Source of the DNA: Corallococcus coralloides DSM 2259
GTDB taxonomy: Bacteria; Myxococcota; Myxococcia; Myxococcales; Myxococcaceae
Reading direction: 5' to 3'
DNA length: 64,000 nucleotides
Assembly: GCF_000255295.1 (NCBI RefSeq)
Contig: NC_017030.1
Span: 5,394,001-5,458,000 of the forward strand
Part shown: positions 42,362 through 51,757 of the stretch, in pieces
Layout of the letters: the number at the start of each line of letters is the position of its first letter
How positions within the stretch are numbered: the first letter of the stretch is position 1
Made by a program: the position numbers and the translations under genes
Notes under the pieces: generated by a model
Databases searched by the model: none
What the model was told of the DNA's origin: nothing
Seen by the model: the letters and a program-made list of their open reading frames with translations, nothing else

Positions 42362-43300
42362 TCAGCCCTTGCGCGGGCCGCGAGTGGGACGCGCCGGCGG
42401 TTTCGTCTCGCGGCGCAGGAAGTCCACCAGCGCGCGGACGGCCGCGGGCGTGTAGCGCTGCTTCGGGTAATAGAGGTACCAGCCCGGGAACGGCGGTGAG
42501 AACTCCTCCAGCACCGGCACCAGCTTCCCCGCGTCGAGCAGGGGGCGGAGCCATTGCTCGGACCAGTAGGCGAACGCGATGCCCACGCCCTGGGCCGCGG
42601 CGGTCAGCGCCACGTCACGGTGGGAGACGATGAGCGGCCCCTCCACCGCGACGGAGATCCAGTGGCCGTCCTTCTGGAACTCCCAAGAATAGAGCCGCGT
42701 GCCGCCGGGCTTGCGCCAGTTGATGCAGCGGTGCGCGTGCAGGTCCGCGGGCGTGCGGGGCCGGCCGTGGCGCGCCAGGTAGTCTGGCGACGCCACCGCG
42801 AGCTGCCGGAGCGTGCCGCCCAGCGGGACGGCGATCATGTCCTTCTCCAGCAGCTCCCCCAGGGTGATGCCGACGTCGAAGCCCTTCGCCACGATGTCGG
42901 TGGCCGCGTCGTCGATGCATAGCTCCAGGACGATGTCCGGATACGCCTCCCGGAAGCGGCCCAGCAGCGGCTCCAGGATCGAGGCCGACGCGAGCCGGGG
43001 CAGGTGCAGGCGCACGGTGCCCGTCGGCGTGTCACGCAGGTGGCGGACCGCCTCCACGGCCGCGTCCATCTCCTCCATGGCGGGCTTGAACCGCGCGAGC
43101 AGCCGCGTCCCCGCTTCCGTGAGGGACATGCTCCGCGTCGTGCGGTTCAGCAGCCGCACGCCCAGGCGCTCCTCCAGACCGCGGAGCATCTCGCTCAACG
43201 TGGACGGAGAGATGCGCAGCCGCGCCGCTGCCCGCGCGAAGTTCCCCTGCTCGGCAATGGTGACGAACGCCCGCAGGTCCGCGAATTCGCTTCCGCGCAT
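42362..43300 (-). CDS. LysR-family transcriptional regulator
   Basis: A 312-residue regulator. The HTH is typical: FADLRAFVTIAEQGNFARAA and LRISPSTLSEMLRGLEERLG, with LLNRTTRSMSLTEAG. The substrate-binding domain follows (DIVAKGFDVGITLGELLEKD; RRVCI-type loop HRCINWRKPG). ATG 43300 has GGAGG at 4-5-nt spacing. It is divergent from an SDR gene and upstream of, in the same direction as, the hydrolase-patatin operon, so it could control either. A perfect dyad (43358-43379) in the shared region is a candidate operator. Confidence 0.93.
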   Translation of the reverse strand: MRGSEFADLRAFVTIAEQGNFARAAARLRISPSTLSEMLRGLEERLGVRLLNRTTRSMSLTEAGTRLLARFKPAMEEMDAAVEAVRHLRDTPTGTVRLHLPRLASASILEPLLGRFREAYPDIVLELCIDDAATDIVAKGFDVGITLGELLEKDMIAVPLGGTLRQLAVASPDYLARHGRPRTPADLHAHRCINWRKPGGTRLYSWEFQKDGHWISVAVEGPLIVSHRDVALTAAAQGVGIAFAYWSEQWLRPLLDAGKLVPVLEEFSPPFPGWYLYYPKQRYTPAAVRALVDFLRRETKPPARPTRGPRKG

Positions 43301-43357
43301 TCTACCTCCAATTCCGAAGAGCCCATCCGGTTCATACCGCATGGTCCGACGAATGGC

Positions 43358-43379
43358 GGAGCGCTAGGAGGAGCGCTCC
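43358..43379. promoter_or_regulatory. Perfect dyad in the LysR-SDR intergenic region
   Basis: GGAGCGCT and AGCGCTCC flank a 6-nt spacer, 25 nt before the SDR start. Size and position suit an operator for the divergently encoded LysR protein. Confidence 0.5.
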
Positions 43380-43403
43380 ACCCCACGCGAAAGGCGCGGC
43401 GAG

Positions 43404-44246
43404 ATGAGCGGCACACGGCACAAGGTCTTCCTGATCACCGGCGTCAGTTCGGGCTTCGGCCAGTCCTTCGCGAGGGCGGCGCTGGACGCGGGCCACACCG
43501 TCATCGGCACGGTGCGAAGCGAGGAGGCCCGCGAGGCCTTCACGCGCCAGCACCCCACCCTCGCCCACGGCGTCGTCCTGGACGTGACGGACTTCGAGGC
43601 GATTCCGTCGGTGGTCGCCCGGGCGCAGGAGGCCGTAGGCCCCGTCGACGTGCTGGTGAACAACGCGGGCTACGGCCACGAGGGCACGCTGGAGGAGTCC
43701 CCGCTGGAGGACCTGCGGCGGCAGTTCGACGTGAACGTCTTCGGCGCGGTCGCGATGATCAAGGCGGTGCTGCCCGGGATGCGCCAGCGCCGCGCGGGGA
43801 ACATCGTCAACGTCACCTCGATGGGCGGCTTCATCACCCTGCCCGGCATCTCGTACTACTGCGGGAGCAAGTTCGCGCTCGAAGGCATTTCGGAGGCGCT
43901 GGCGCAGGAGGTGAAGGACTTCGGCATCCGGGTCACCGCGATCGCGCCGGGTTCCTTCCGGACGGACTGGGCCGGCCGCTCCATGGTGCGCGCGAACCGG
44001 AGCGTCGCGGACTACGACGCCCTCTTCGACCCCATCCGCAAGGCGCGCCAGGAGAAGAGTGGCCGTCAGGCCGGAGACCCGGCCCGGGCCGCGCGCATCC
44101 TGCTGGAGGTCGTGGAGGCGGAAGCGCCGCCCGTGCACCTGCTGCTCGGCACGGATGCGCTGCGGCTGGTGCGCACGAAGCTCGACCGCCTCTCCGAGGA
44201 GATCGCCGCATGGGAGGCCGTCACCCGCTCCACCGACTTCGACTGA
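43404..44246 (+). CDS. Short-chain dehydrogenase/reductase
   Basis: A 280-residue NAD(P)-dependent oxidoreductase. TGVSSGFGQSFA is the nucleotide motif, LVNNAGYGHEG the NNAG strand, NVTSMGG carries the catalytic Ser and YYCGSKFA the Tyr and Lys. The pattern suits the classical SDRs of the YbbO/retinol-dehydrogenase type; substrate unknown. It is divergent from the LysR gene and followed after 19 nt by a small protein gene. Confidence 0.93.
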   Translation: MSGTRHKVFLITGVSSGFGQSFARAALDAGHTVIGTVRSEEAREAFTRQHPTLAHGVVLDVTDFEAIPSVVARAQEAVGPVDVLVNNAGYGHEGTLEESPLEDLRRQFDVNVFGAVAMIKAVLPGMRQRRAGNIVNVTSMGGFITLPGISYYCGSKFALEGISEALAQEVKDFGIRVTAIAPGSFRTDWAGRSMVRANRSVADYDALFDPIRKARQEKSGRQAGDPARAARILLEVVEAEAPPVHLLLGTDALRLVRTKLDRLSEEIAAWEAVTRSTDFD

Positions 44247-44265
44247 CCGGTGCTATGCGTGGGGC

Positions 44266-44613
44266 ATGAGCACGGATGCAGGCTGGAGCGACTACGAAGG
44301 CGGCGCGACGCTCGGGGGCATGGGCAGCCAGGGCGGCACCATCGTGCGGGACGAGGGCTTCCTCGGCCTCCTGCGCCTCACCTACGAAGCGGACGACTCG
44401 CGGTCCTTCCACGTCGTCACCTGCGGCATCTCCGGCTGGCTGTCGCATCCGCGCTTCTTCGACAACGCGGCGGAGGCGCTCCACGCCTTCGAGTCCATGA
44501 AGCCCGCGCTGGAGGAGCTGGGCACGACGCTCCCCGAGGGCGGGCCCCGGTCCACGGCGGACGGACGGGCAGCGGGTCCGCTGCTCGCCGCCTTCCGCGT
44601 GCGCTTTTCCTGA
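44266..44613 (+). CDS. Small protein of 115 residues, unknown
   Basis: Contains GGATLGGMGSQGGTIVRDEGF and a beta-rich stretch (HVVTCGISGWLSHPRFFD) ending in an acidic helical part. No family recognised. Start ATG 44266, 19 nt after the SDR stop, so probably co-transcribed with it. Confidence 0.7.
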   Translation: MSTDAGWSDYEGGATLGGMGSQGGTIVRDEGFLGLLRLTYEADDSRSFHVVTCGISGWLSHPRFFDNAAEALHAFESMKPALEELGTTLPEGGPRSTADGRAAGPLLAAFRVRFS

Positions 44614-44747
44614 GTCGCGGTCCCTCCGCGCAAGGATTGCTTAAGGTTCTCCCGAGATAACCCGGTTCGCCGTCCGGTCAGCCCCGGGCGGCCCCGCGGG
44701 CGGCACTCTTGCCGCTCCTGGCTCCCGAGCTCCCGGAGGAACCCCGG

Positions 44748-45761
<1,014 letters not shown>

Positions 45762-45777
45762 ACTAGGGTGAGCCGGG

Positions 45778-45801
45778 CCACCCCGGAGCCCTCCGGGGTG
45801 G
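45778..45801 (+). terminator. GC-rich hairpin after the dioxygenase-like gene
   Basis: Eleven complementary bases on each side (CCACCCCGGAG with CTCCGGGGTGG) separated by 2 nt, 17 nt past the stop. A functional loop would leave about a 9-bp stem. No long U tract. Confidence 0.5.
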
Positions 45802-45825
45802 TGTGTCCGAAGGGAGGCATGGCGC

Positions 45826-46500
45826 ATGGGCGACCGCATCCTGCTGGTGGAGGATGACGACCCGCTCGGGTCCCAGATTGTCGGGCACCTGCGCGGCGCG
45901 GGCTTCGAGCCCGTGTGGTGGCGCGAGGGCCGGCTGCTGGTGTCCGGCCACCTGCCGGACGTGAGCCTCGTGGTGCTGGACCTGATGCTGCCGGGCACCT
46001 ACGGCCTGGACATGCTCAAGGCGCTGAGGACCTTCTCGGAAGTTCCAGTGCTCATCCTGAGCGCGCGCAATGACACGCTGGACAAGGTCCGGGCGCTGAA
46101 GCTGGGCGCGGACGACTACATGACCAAGCCCTTCTGGCCGGAGGAGCTGGTGGAGCGCGTGCGTGCGCGCCTGCGCCGGCCCACGTTGCAGAAGGAGCAG
46201 ACGGTGGTGGAGGTGGGCCCGCTGCGCATCGACCTGCAGGGGCACTCGGTGCAGGTGCAGGGGCGGCCGGTGGAGCTCACGCGGGTGGAGTTCGAGTTGC
46301 TCGCGGCGCTGGCGCGCAGGTCGCAGGAGGCGGTGACGCGGCAGTGGCTGGTGGAGCACGTGTTGGATCCGGAGCGTGAGGGTACGGAGCGCACGCTGGA
46401 CGTCCACGTGTCGCGGCTGCGGCGCAAGCTGGGGCCGGTGAAGTGCGTGGAGACGGTGTGGGGCGTGGGCTACCGGCTGGTGCCCGGGGAGGATGCGTGA
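45826..46500 (+). CDS. OmpR-family response regulator
   Basis: A 224-residue regulator. The receiver has VEDDDPLG, the phospho-Asp in LVVLDLMLPGTYG, SARND and TKPF. The winged-helix DNA-binding domain has VELTRVEFELLAALAR and GTERTLDVHVSRLRRKLG with the terminal VWGVGYRLV. The GTGA overlap with the next gene couples it to its kinase. Confidence 0.95.
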   Translation: MGDRILLVEDDDPLGSQIVGHLRGAGFEPVWWREGRLLVSGHLPDVSLVVLDLMLPGTYGLDMLKALRTFSEVPVLILSARNDTLDKVRALKLGADDYMTKPFWPEELVERVRARLRRPTLQKEQTVVEVGPLRIDLQGHSVQVQGRPVELTRVEFELLAALARRSQEAVTRQWLVEHVLDPEREGTERTLDVHVSRLRRKLGPVKCVETVWGVGYRLVPGEDA

Positions 46501-47999
46501 AGCTGCGGTTGCGGCTGGCGCTCACGGCGGTGGCGGTGGCGGTGCCCGCGGTGTTCGCGCTGGTGCAGGTGGAGCACTCGGTGCGCCGCCGCACGACGGA
46601 CGAAGTCATCATCGCGTCCACGCTGTCGCAGATGCAGTCCGGGGGCCGCGAGCGCTGCGAGGCCGCGCCCGAGACCTGGATGGTCCGCGCCCGTTCCCCC
46701 CAGCGTCCACCGTGGGAGCGCGAAGGCCTGCCCGACGGCACGGGGCCCGCGGCGGGAGGCCCCAGGCCCGGGGACGAAGGTCCACCGCGCATGGGGACCC
46801 GGGGACCGCTGGGGCGGCGCCTGCCGCCGGTGAACCTCTACCCATTCGACGGACAGTTCGTTTCGCGAAACCCGCAGGCACCGGCCCTGGACGACGAGCT
46901 GCGCAAGGGCGTGCAGGACGATGGCGTGGGCGTGCGCCGCTACTCGAAGGCGGACGGCGCGCTGGTGCAGGACCTGCTGTTGCGCATGCCCTGGGATGGA
47001 GGCCCCTGCGAGTACGTGCTCGCGCGTCGGGTGGAGCCCGCGGAGTCGCCGGAGGTGGGACTGCCGCCGCTGTACGTCTGGGGAGTGCCCACGCTCATCC
47101 TCCTGTCCGCGATGGTGGTGGCGCTGGGGCCGGTGGTGCAGCGCCTGCGCCGGCTGACGGACGAGGTGCGGGCCTCATCGGGCAGCGGCTACGAGCAGCC
47201 CGTGACGGTGAGCGGCAGCGACGAGATCGCGGAGCTGGCCCGGGCCTTCCAGCAGGCGCGAGCGGAGATCCAGGCTCAGATGGCGCACCAGCAAGCGCGA
47301 GAGCAGACGCTGCGGGACTTCCTGGCGAACACGACGCATGACGTGATGACGCCGCTCACGGTGTTGCAGGGGCACCTGGCCGCGATGCAGCAGCGGATGC
47401 GCGCGGGCGAGCCCTTGGAATCGGGGCTGATGTTGTCCGCGATGAGCGAGGCGCACTACATGGCCTCGCTGGTGCACAACCTGGGAGCGGCGGCGAGGCT
47501 GGAGGCGGGAGCACCGCAGGTGCAGCACGCGCCAGTGGACCTGAACGCCTTGGTGTCACGGGTGCTGGGCCGGCACCAGCCCATCGCGAGGCCCCAGCGC
47601 ATCGCCCTGGAGAGCGGAGTCCCGGCGACGCCCACCTGGGTGATGGGCGATGAGACCCTTCTGGAGCAGGCGGTGAGCAACGTGGTGCTCAACGGCATCC
47701 GGTACGGGCGCGAGGACGGCCATGTGGCGGTGGTGCTGGAGAAGACGCGCCAGCAGACCTTCCACCTGCGAGTCATCGACGACGGACCGGGCATCTCCGA
47801 GGAGGAGCGTTCCAGGATCCTGGAGCGCCGCTTCCGAGGCAACGAGGCGCGGACACGCGAACCCCAAGGCCAGGGCCTGGGCCTGCACATCGTGCACAAC
47901 GTGGTGGAGCTGCACGGCTGGAAGATGACCCTGGCCCCTTCGGAGTACGGAGGCCTGGAGGTCGCCTTCACCGGTCCGCTGATGTCGCCGCCGGAGTGA
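46497..47999 (+). CDS. Sensor histidine kinase
   Basis: A 500-residue two-TM sensor. TM1 is LALTAVAVAVPAVFALV, a periplasmic domain of about 170 residues (including a Gly/Pro-rich stretch GPAAGGPRPGDEGPPRM) follows, and TM2 is VWGVPTLILLSAMVVALGPV. HAMP-like and dimerisation regions lead to the H box FLANTTHDVMTPLTVLQGHL. The ATPase has NVVLNGIRYG, DDGPGISEE and GQGLGLHIVH. GTG start overlapping the regulator stop by 4 bp. Its 3' end overlaps the convergent gene by 32 bp. Confidence 0.93.
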   Translation: MKLRLRLALTAVAVAVPAVFALVQVEHSVRRRTTDEVIIASTLSQMQSGGRERCEAAPETWMVRARSPQRPPWEREGLPDGTGPAAGGPRPGDEGPPRMGTRGPLGRRLPPVNLYPFDGQFVSRNPQAPALDDELRKGVQDDGVGVRRYSKADGALVQDLLLRMPWDGGPCEYVLARRVEPAESPEVGLPPLYVWGVPTLILLSAMVVALGPVVQRLRRLTDEVRASSGSGYEQPVTVSGSDEIAELARAFQQARAEIQAQMAHQQAREQTLRDFLANTTHDVMTPLTVLQGHLAAMQQRMRAGEPLESGLMLSAMSEAHYMASLVHNLGAAARLEAGAPQVQHAPVDLNALVSRVLGRHQPIARPQRIALESGVPATPTWVMGDETLLEQAVSNVVLNGIRYGREDGHVAVVLEKTRQQTFHLRVIDDGPGISEEERSRILERRFRGNEARTREPQGQGLGLHIVHNVVELHGWKMTLAPSEYGGLEVAFTGPLMSPPE

Positions 48000-48765
48000 C
48001 AGGAGGCAGGAGCGACCGTTTCACCACGTAATCCACGAGCTCCGGCCAGGCGGCCTGGAGCGAGTCATGGGACGCTTCCCCGAAGAGAGCGATGGCGTCC
48101 ACCGGCCGAGCCTCCCCGGTGAGCTGCTCGACGCACCAGACCTCCAGCACATTCCGCAGTCCGCGCAGCGGTCCGTTGAAATTCTCCAGCGCTGCATTGG
48201 CCAGCAGCGAGCGAGCCTCTGCCCAGCGTCCCTCACGGCACGCCACCACCGCCGAAGCGAGCGGTGCGAACCACAAGGGAAAGTCCACCTGCGACCTCGC
48301 CTCGGCCAGCCGGGGCTCCACCCGAGCGAGCCGGCCTTCAAGCGCATCCACCAGCGCGATTGCCGCGGACAACACCGCACGGAACTGCGGCGTCAAATCC
48401 TTCCGTGACTCCAGACTGGAAAGCTCCCGCCCCGCCACCGGCAGTTGCCAGAGCTGGAGCCGGGCGATGCCGATGTTGTACGTGGGAATGACCTGAACCT
48501 TCGCAAGGGGCCGCGACGCCTCGAACCGCTCGAGCGCGGCGGCCACCCTCCCCTCCGACAACAACTGGAGCCCCTCGTCCGTGAGCTGCTTGCTCCGGCG
48601 GTAGCGAGGAAGAAAGTAGAGGGCCGTCGACACCGCCAGGGCGCACATGACGACGGTAAACATCGTCATCGCCTGCTGTCGGTCGGGGATGAAGTGGCGC
48701 AGCAGCAGTGGCACTCCAAAGAACACCAGCAGCATCACCACTGCGTACGGCCAGGATTTCCGCAT
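47968..48765 (-). CDS. Membrane protein with TPR-like cytoplasmic region
   Basis: A 265-residue protein. Two N-terminal transmembrane helices (YAVVMLLVFFGVPLLLRHFI and MTMFTVVMCALAVSTALYFL) precede a helical region with TPR-like hairpins (DEGLQLLSEGRVAAALERFE; CREGRWAEARSLLANAALEN). Probably a membrane-bound scaffolding protein of unknown partner. It converges with the histidine kinase gene. Confidence 0.78.
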   Translation of the reverse strand: MRKSWPYAVVMLLVFFGVPLLLRHFIPDRQQAMTMFTVVMCALAVSTALYFLPRYRRSKQLTDEGLQLLSEGRVAAALERFEASRPLAKVQVIPTYNIGIARLQLWQLPVAGRELSSLESRKDLTPQFRAVLSAAIALVDALEGRLARVEPRLAEARSQVDFPLWFAPLASAVVACREGRWAEARSLLANAALENFNGPLRGLRNVLEVWCVEQLTGEARPVDAIALFGEASHDSLQAAWPELVDYVVKRSLLPPVTPAATSADR

Positions 48766-48932
48766 GGGCCGTCATCTACGCAAGTCGTCAGCAGTTCGTA
48801 AGCAAATCCCGCGTCCCGATCATCTGCGGGGTGCCTCGCGAAGCATGACCGTGGGGCCGCGACGTCGTGCGGGCGCGAACGCCAAAGCAGGGCACGGACC
48901 AAGGGGCCCGCCCGGGACCGGTTGCCTCAAAA

Positions 48933-48958
48933 CTTGTCCGACAGTCGGACAGGTTTTT
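48933..48958 (+). promoter_or_regulatory. Palindrome with T tract upstream of the GntR gene
   Basis: TGTCCGAC (48935-48942), one base, and GTCGGACA (48944-48951) form a perfect dyad. C-G and U-G pairs extend the RNA stem, and TTTTT follows, so it would also fold as a terminator or attenuator. No plus-strand gene ends nearby, and TTGTC-GAC text is typical of FadR/GntR operators, so an autoregulatory operator is favoured. Confidence 0.55.
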
Positions 48959-48991
48959 CGCCGCCCGGCCCGGAGGGAGGCCCGCACATCC

Positions 48992-50122
48992 ATGTCAGAC
49001 CCCTGTGGTTGGATGGCGATGCTGGGACGAGGAGGGGGAATGGGGATGGGACGGGGAGGACTCGTGGCCTATGTAGAGGCGCAAATCGAGCGCGATATCG
49101 CGCTGGGGCAACTGCACCCGAGCGGGCAATTCGGCTCCGAAGCAAAGCTGGCGCGTCGCTATGAGGTGTGTCGGGGTACCATCCGCGAGGCGCTACGGCG
49201 GCTGGCCGCACGGGGGCTGGTGGTTCAGCGCGCCGGGCGCAAGACGCGCGCTGTGGCGCTGGATGAGTCGCTGACGCTGGAGAACCTTGGCCTGGCGCTG
49301 CATGACGTGCGCTCCCCGAAGGGCCGGTGGCTCCTGGAGGGCTACTTCAGCCTCAAGCGGCAGGTGCTGGGGGAACTGCTGGTCGACTGCTGTGCGAAGG
49401 CCTCGGACCTCGATCTGGACCGGCTGGGGAGTACGTGCTTCGCGCTTTGGAATGCGGCGCGCTGGGAGCCGGGTGCAACCTGCGCGCAGCTCGAGTTCGA
49501 GTTGCTGCGGCAGGCGGCGCGGGTGGCTGACCGTCCCGGGCACGTGCTCCTCGTTCAGTCCCTGCAGAGGGCGTTCCTGGGAGGTGCAGCCCAACTGGTA
49601 CCACACATGGGTGGTGAGGCGCTGCGCGAGTGGGCCACCTGCGCAATGGGGGCCCTGTCGGAGCGCAACGTGCGGGCGCTTCAGCACGATCTGCCGGCAC
49701 TGATGAAGGCTTGCGATGAGCTTGTGCTGAATGCCTTCGCCCCTGCGCCCCAGGCACCTGCGTCTCCCGAAGCCCAGCGCACTCAGGAGGGTAGCCACGG
49801 TGCGCCCGCACCAGATGAGACACTGGAGCCGCACCCTCGCGGCGAGGTGAGTAGCGCCGCCGATTCCTCATCAGTCGCTGCACATGACGAAGCACCGGAG
49901 CGGCACTCTTGCTGTGAGGAGCGCAGTGCCGAGCAGGACGGAGTACTGGAGCCGTACTCCTGTGTGGAGAAGGCTGCTCCCGATCTCCCCTCACTAGCTA
50001 CCGAGGACACCGAAGCGATCGGGTTTGCGTCTTGCTTCCAGGCGGCGCCACTCCTCGTGGATCCGGACTTCGGGGCGCTACCTTCACCAGTTGCCCAGGA
50101 TTCCCCCCCGCAAGGCCCATGA
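48992..50122 (+). CDS. GntR-family regulator with long repetitive acidic tail
   Basis: A 376-residue protein. The winged-helix DNA-binding part (about residues 20-90) reads LAYVEAQIERDIALGQLHPS-type text, with SEAKLARRYEVCRGTIREALRRLAARGLVVQRAG. A FadR-like helical domain follows (about 100-245). From about 250 to the end it is Pro/Ala/Glu-rich, with three imperfect repeats of the kind DE-x-LEP-x(5)-E. The tail shows weaker G/C preference at third codon positions than nearby genes. The ATG at 48992 is used; later in-frame ATGs are possible. A dyad lies about 40 nt upstream. Confidence 0.82.
   Translation: MSDPCGWMAMLGRGGGMGMGRGGLVAYVEAQIERDIALGQLHPSGQFGSEAKLARRYEVCRGTIREALRRLAARGLVVQRAGRKTRAVALDESLTLENLGLALHDVRSPKGRWLLEGYFSLKRQVLGELLVDCCAKASDLDLDRLGSTCFALWNAARWEPGATCAQLEFELLRQAARVADRPGHVLLVQSLQRAFLGGAAQLVPHMGGEALREWATCAMGALSERNVRALQHDLPALMKACDELVLNAFAPAPQAPASPEAQRTQEGSHGAPAPDETLEPHPRGEVSSAADSSSVAAHDEAPERHSCCEERSAEQDGVLEPYSCVEKAAPDLPSLATEDTEAIGFASCFQAAPLLVDPDFGALPSPVAQDSPPQGP
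49814..49985 (+). repeat. Imperfect coding repeats in the GntR tail
   Basis: Three related blocks begin at 49814, 49886 and 49937. Each encodes Asp-Glu-x-x-Glu-Pro or a variant, followed by a Cys/Ser/Glu-rich segment. They are visible in the protein, not as exact DNA repeats. Confidence 0.5.
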
Positions 50123-50258
50123 AGAATGCTCCGGGGACGACGAAGGCTCAACGCAAGCCCACCGTGTCCGCCCCAAGCGGGGCGGACACAGTCCAGCTCC
50201 CCTCCCCCTCGCCAGGCCACGAGCTGGACGCGACCCGGCTTCCCTCCCCCGAAATCCG

Positions 50259-50813
50259 TTACCGCGTCGCGGCCCGGCGCGCCGGCGTCCTCCTCTTCAC
50301 GGTCCGGTGCGCCTGCGCCTTCATCGCCGGAATGCGCCGCGCCTTGTGCGCCCGCGCCTTCACCGGGCCCCTGCGCGCATAGCCCGCGGGCCGGGGCGTC
50401 TTCTTCGCCATCACCGTCTTCTTGCGCCGCGCCGTGGCCCGGACCGCGGGCCGCAGCGTCTTCTTCGCCGCCGGCCGCTTGCGCATCGCGGGCTTCGCCT
50501 TGCGCGCCGGCACCATCTCCATCCGCCGCAGCTGCGACTCGAAGCGCGTCAGCGCCTTGCGGAACAGGGCCGCCTTGCGCCGCGTGTCCATGCGCCCGCC
50601 CATCACGCGGCTCCCCATGGGGACGCGCATGGCCTCACGGCGCAGCCGGCGCGCCAGCTTCTCGTACTGGTCCACCATGCCGCGCGCGCGCCGCACCATC
50701 CCCATCAGCTCGCGCCGGGACAGCTCCATCAGGTTGCGCGGCGCGCTGGCCAGCACCAGCCGCATCTCCCGCGCGTTCATCAACGCCGTCCCCGTCTCCC
50801 GCATCTTGCGCAT
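50259..50813 (-). CDS. Basic histone-H1-like protein
   Basis: A 184-residue very basic protein. The N-terminal half is helical (LMELSRRELMGMVRRARGMV and YEKLARRLRREAMRVPMG). The C-terminal 90 residues are Lys/Arg/Ala/Pro-rich with AKKTLRP, TARRKKTVMAKKTPRP and KARAHKARR, typical of histone-H1-like nucleoid proteins. It may coat DNA or RNA. GAGGGAGG sits just upstream of ATG 50813. It lies downstream of the ECF sigma gene on the same strand after 127 nt. No family assigned. Confidence 0.72.
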   Translation of the reverse strand: MRKMRETGTALMNAREMRLVLASAPRNLMELSRRELMGMVRRARGMVDQYEKLARRLRREAMRVPMGSRVMGGRMDTRRKAALFRKALTRFESQLRRMEMVPARKAKPAMRKRPAAKKTLRPAVRATARRKKTVMAKKTPRPAGYARRGPVKARAHKARRIPAMKAQAHRTVKRRTPARRAATR

Positions 50814-50940
50814 GTCCGCCCCCTCCCTCGGGTTCGCCAAACAGTCGCAAGCTTTGGGTCCCACCCGGCAGCGGCAAGGAGGACGCGGCCGGGGCCTGCC
50901 CCACCGCCCGTCCCCGCGGAACAGGGCTGCTGTCCTGCAC

Positions 50941-51546
50941 TCAGCCGGACGCGCTGACCGGCGGTGCGTCCAGCAGCACCGCCAGCTTCTCCAACGCCAG
51001 CCGAGCACGCGTCTTCACCGTCCCCAGCGGCTGGCCCGTCTTCTTCGCGATCTCACTCTGGGACAGCCCGTCGAAGTACCCGAGCAGCAGCACCTCCCGC
51101 TGCTCCGGCGGCAACCGCGCCATCGCCGCCCGCACCCGCCCCTGGTCCTGCGCCGCGGCGGCCGAGTCATCCGGTGACGGCGGCGTCGCGCTCACCGGAG
51201 GCGGCTGCTGCGCCACCGCCTCCACCATCCGCGACACCGTGCCCAGCGCACGCAGCCGGTCGATGGACCGCGTGCGCGCGATCGTCGTCACCCATGTCTC
51301 CAGTCCGCCGCGCTCCGGGTCGAACTCACGCGCGCGCCGCCAGACCTCCAGGAAGGTCTCCTGCAGCACCTCCTCCGCGTCCGCGCGCGTGGGCAACAGC
51401 CGCACCGCGATGGCGAACGCCCGCGCGGAACATCTCGCGTAGACGCCCCGCATGGCCGCCGCGTCGCCGAGCGCCACCTGCTTCAGCAGGTCGCGGTCGG
51501 CCGACAGGTCACTCGCTTGCTGAGCAGCGGAGTCATTGGGCGCCAT
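50941..51546 (-). CDS. ECF-type RNA polymerase sigma factor
   Basis: A 201-residue sigma factor. Region 2 is visible as LLPTRADAEEVLQETFLEVWRR and GLETWVTTIARTRSIDRLR; region 4 is LPPEQREVLLLGYFDGLSQSE with PLGTVKTRARLALEKL. A Gln/Pro/Ala-rich linker joins them. No anti-sigma gene is adjacent in the same operon, so its control is not readable here. ATG 51546 is taken; an extra 21-residue N-terminus would be possible. It is divergent from glgE. Confidence 0.92.
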   Translation of the reverse strand: MAPNDSAAQQASDLSADRDLLKQVALGDAAAMRGVYARCSARAFAIAVRLLPTRADAEEVLQETFLEVWRRAREFDPERGGLETWVTTIARTRSIDRLRALGTVSRMVEAVAQQPPPVSATPPSPDDSAAAAQDQGRVRAAMARLPPEQREVLLLGYFDGLSQSEIAKKTGQPLGTVKTRARLALEKLAVLLDAPPVSASG

Positions 51547-51610
51547 GTTCGTCCCGGATACCGCAACCGGAGGGGCGGATCCCAGCTTCAACCATCGGGA
51601 CCCGTCCACC

Positions 51611-51629
51611 CAGCCCCTCGGGCTGGGCG
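51611..51629 (-). promoter_or_regulatory. Hairpin in the sigma factor leader
   Basis: CCCAGCCC and GGGCTGGG with a 3-nt loop, 65 nt upstream of the sigma ATG. May influence its mRNA or separate it from the divergent glgE promoter. Confidence 0.3.
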
Positions 51630-51757
51630 AGCGCTCCCTCCGTTCCTAACGTTGACAGGCCAACGCGACCAGACGGCAGCCATCTTCAATCAACAACACC
51701 CGCACATTGCTGCCTGGAGCCACTGACTCAGAGTCCTATAAGGGGCCGCCAGCCGAT

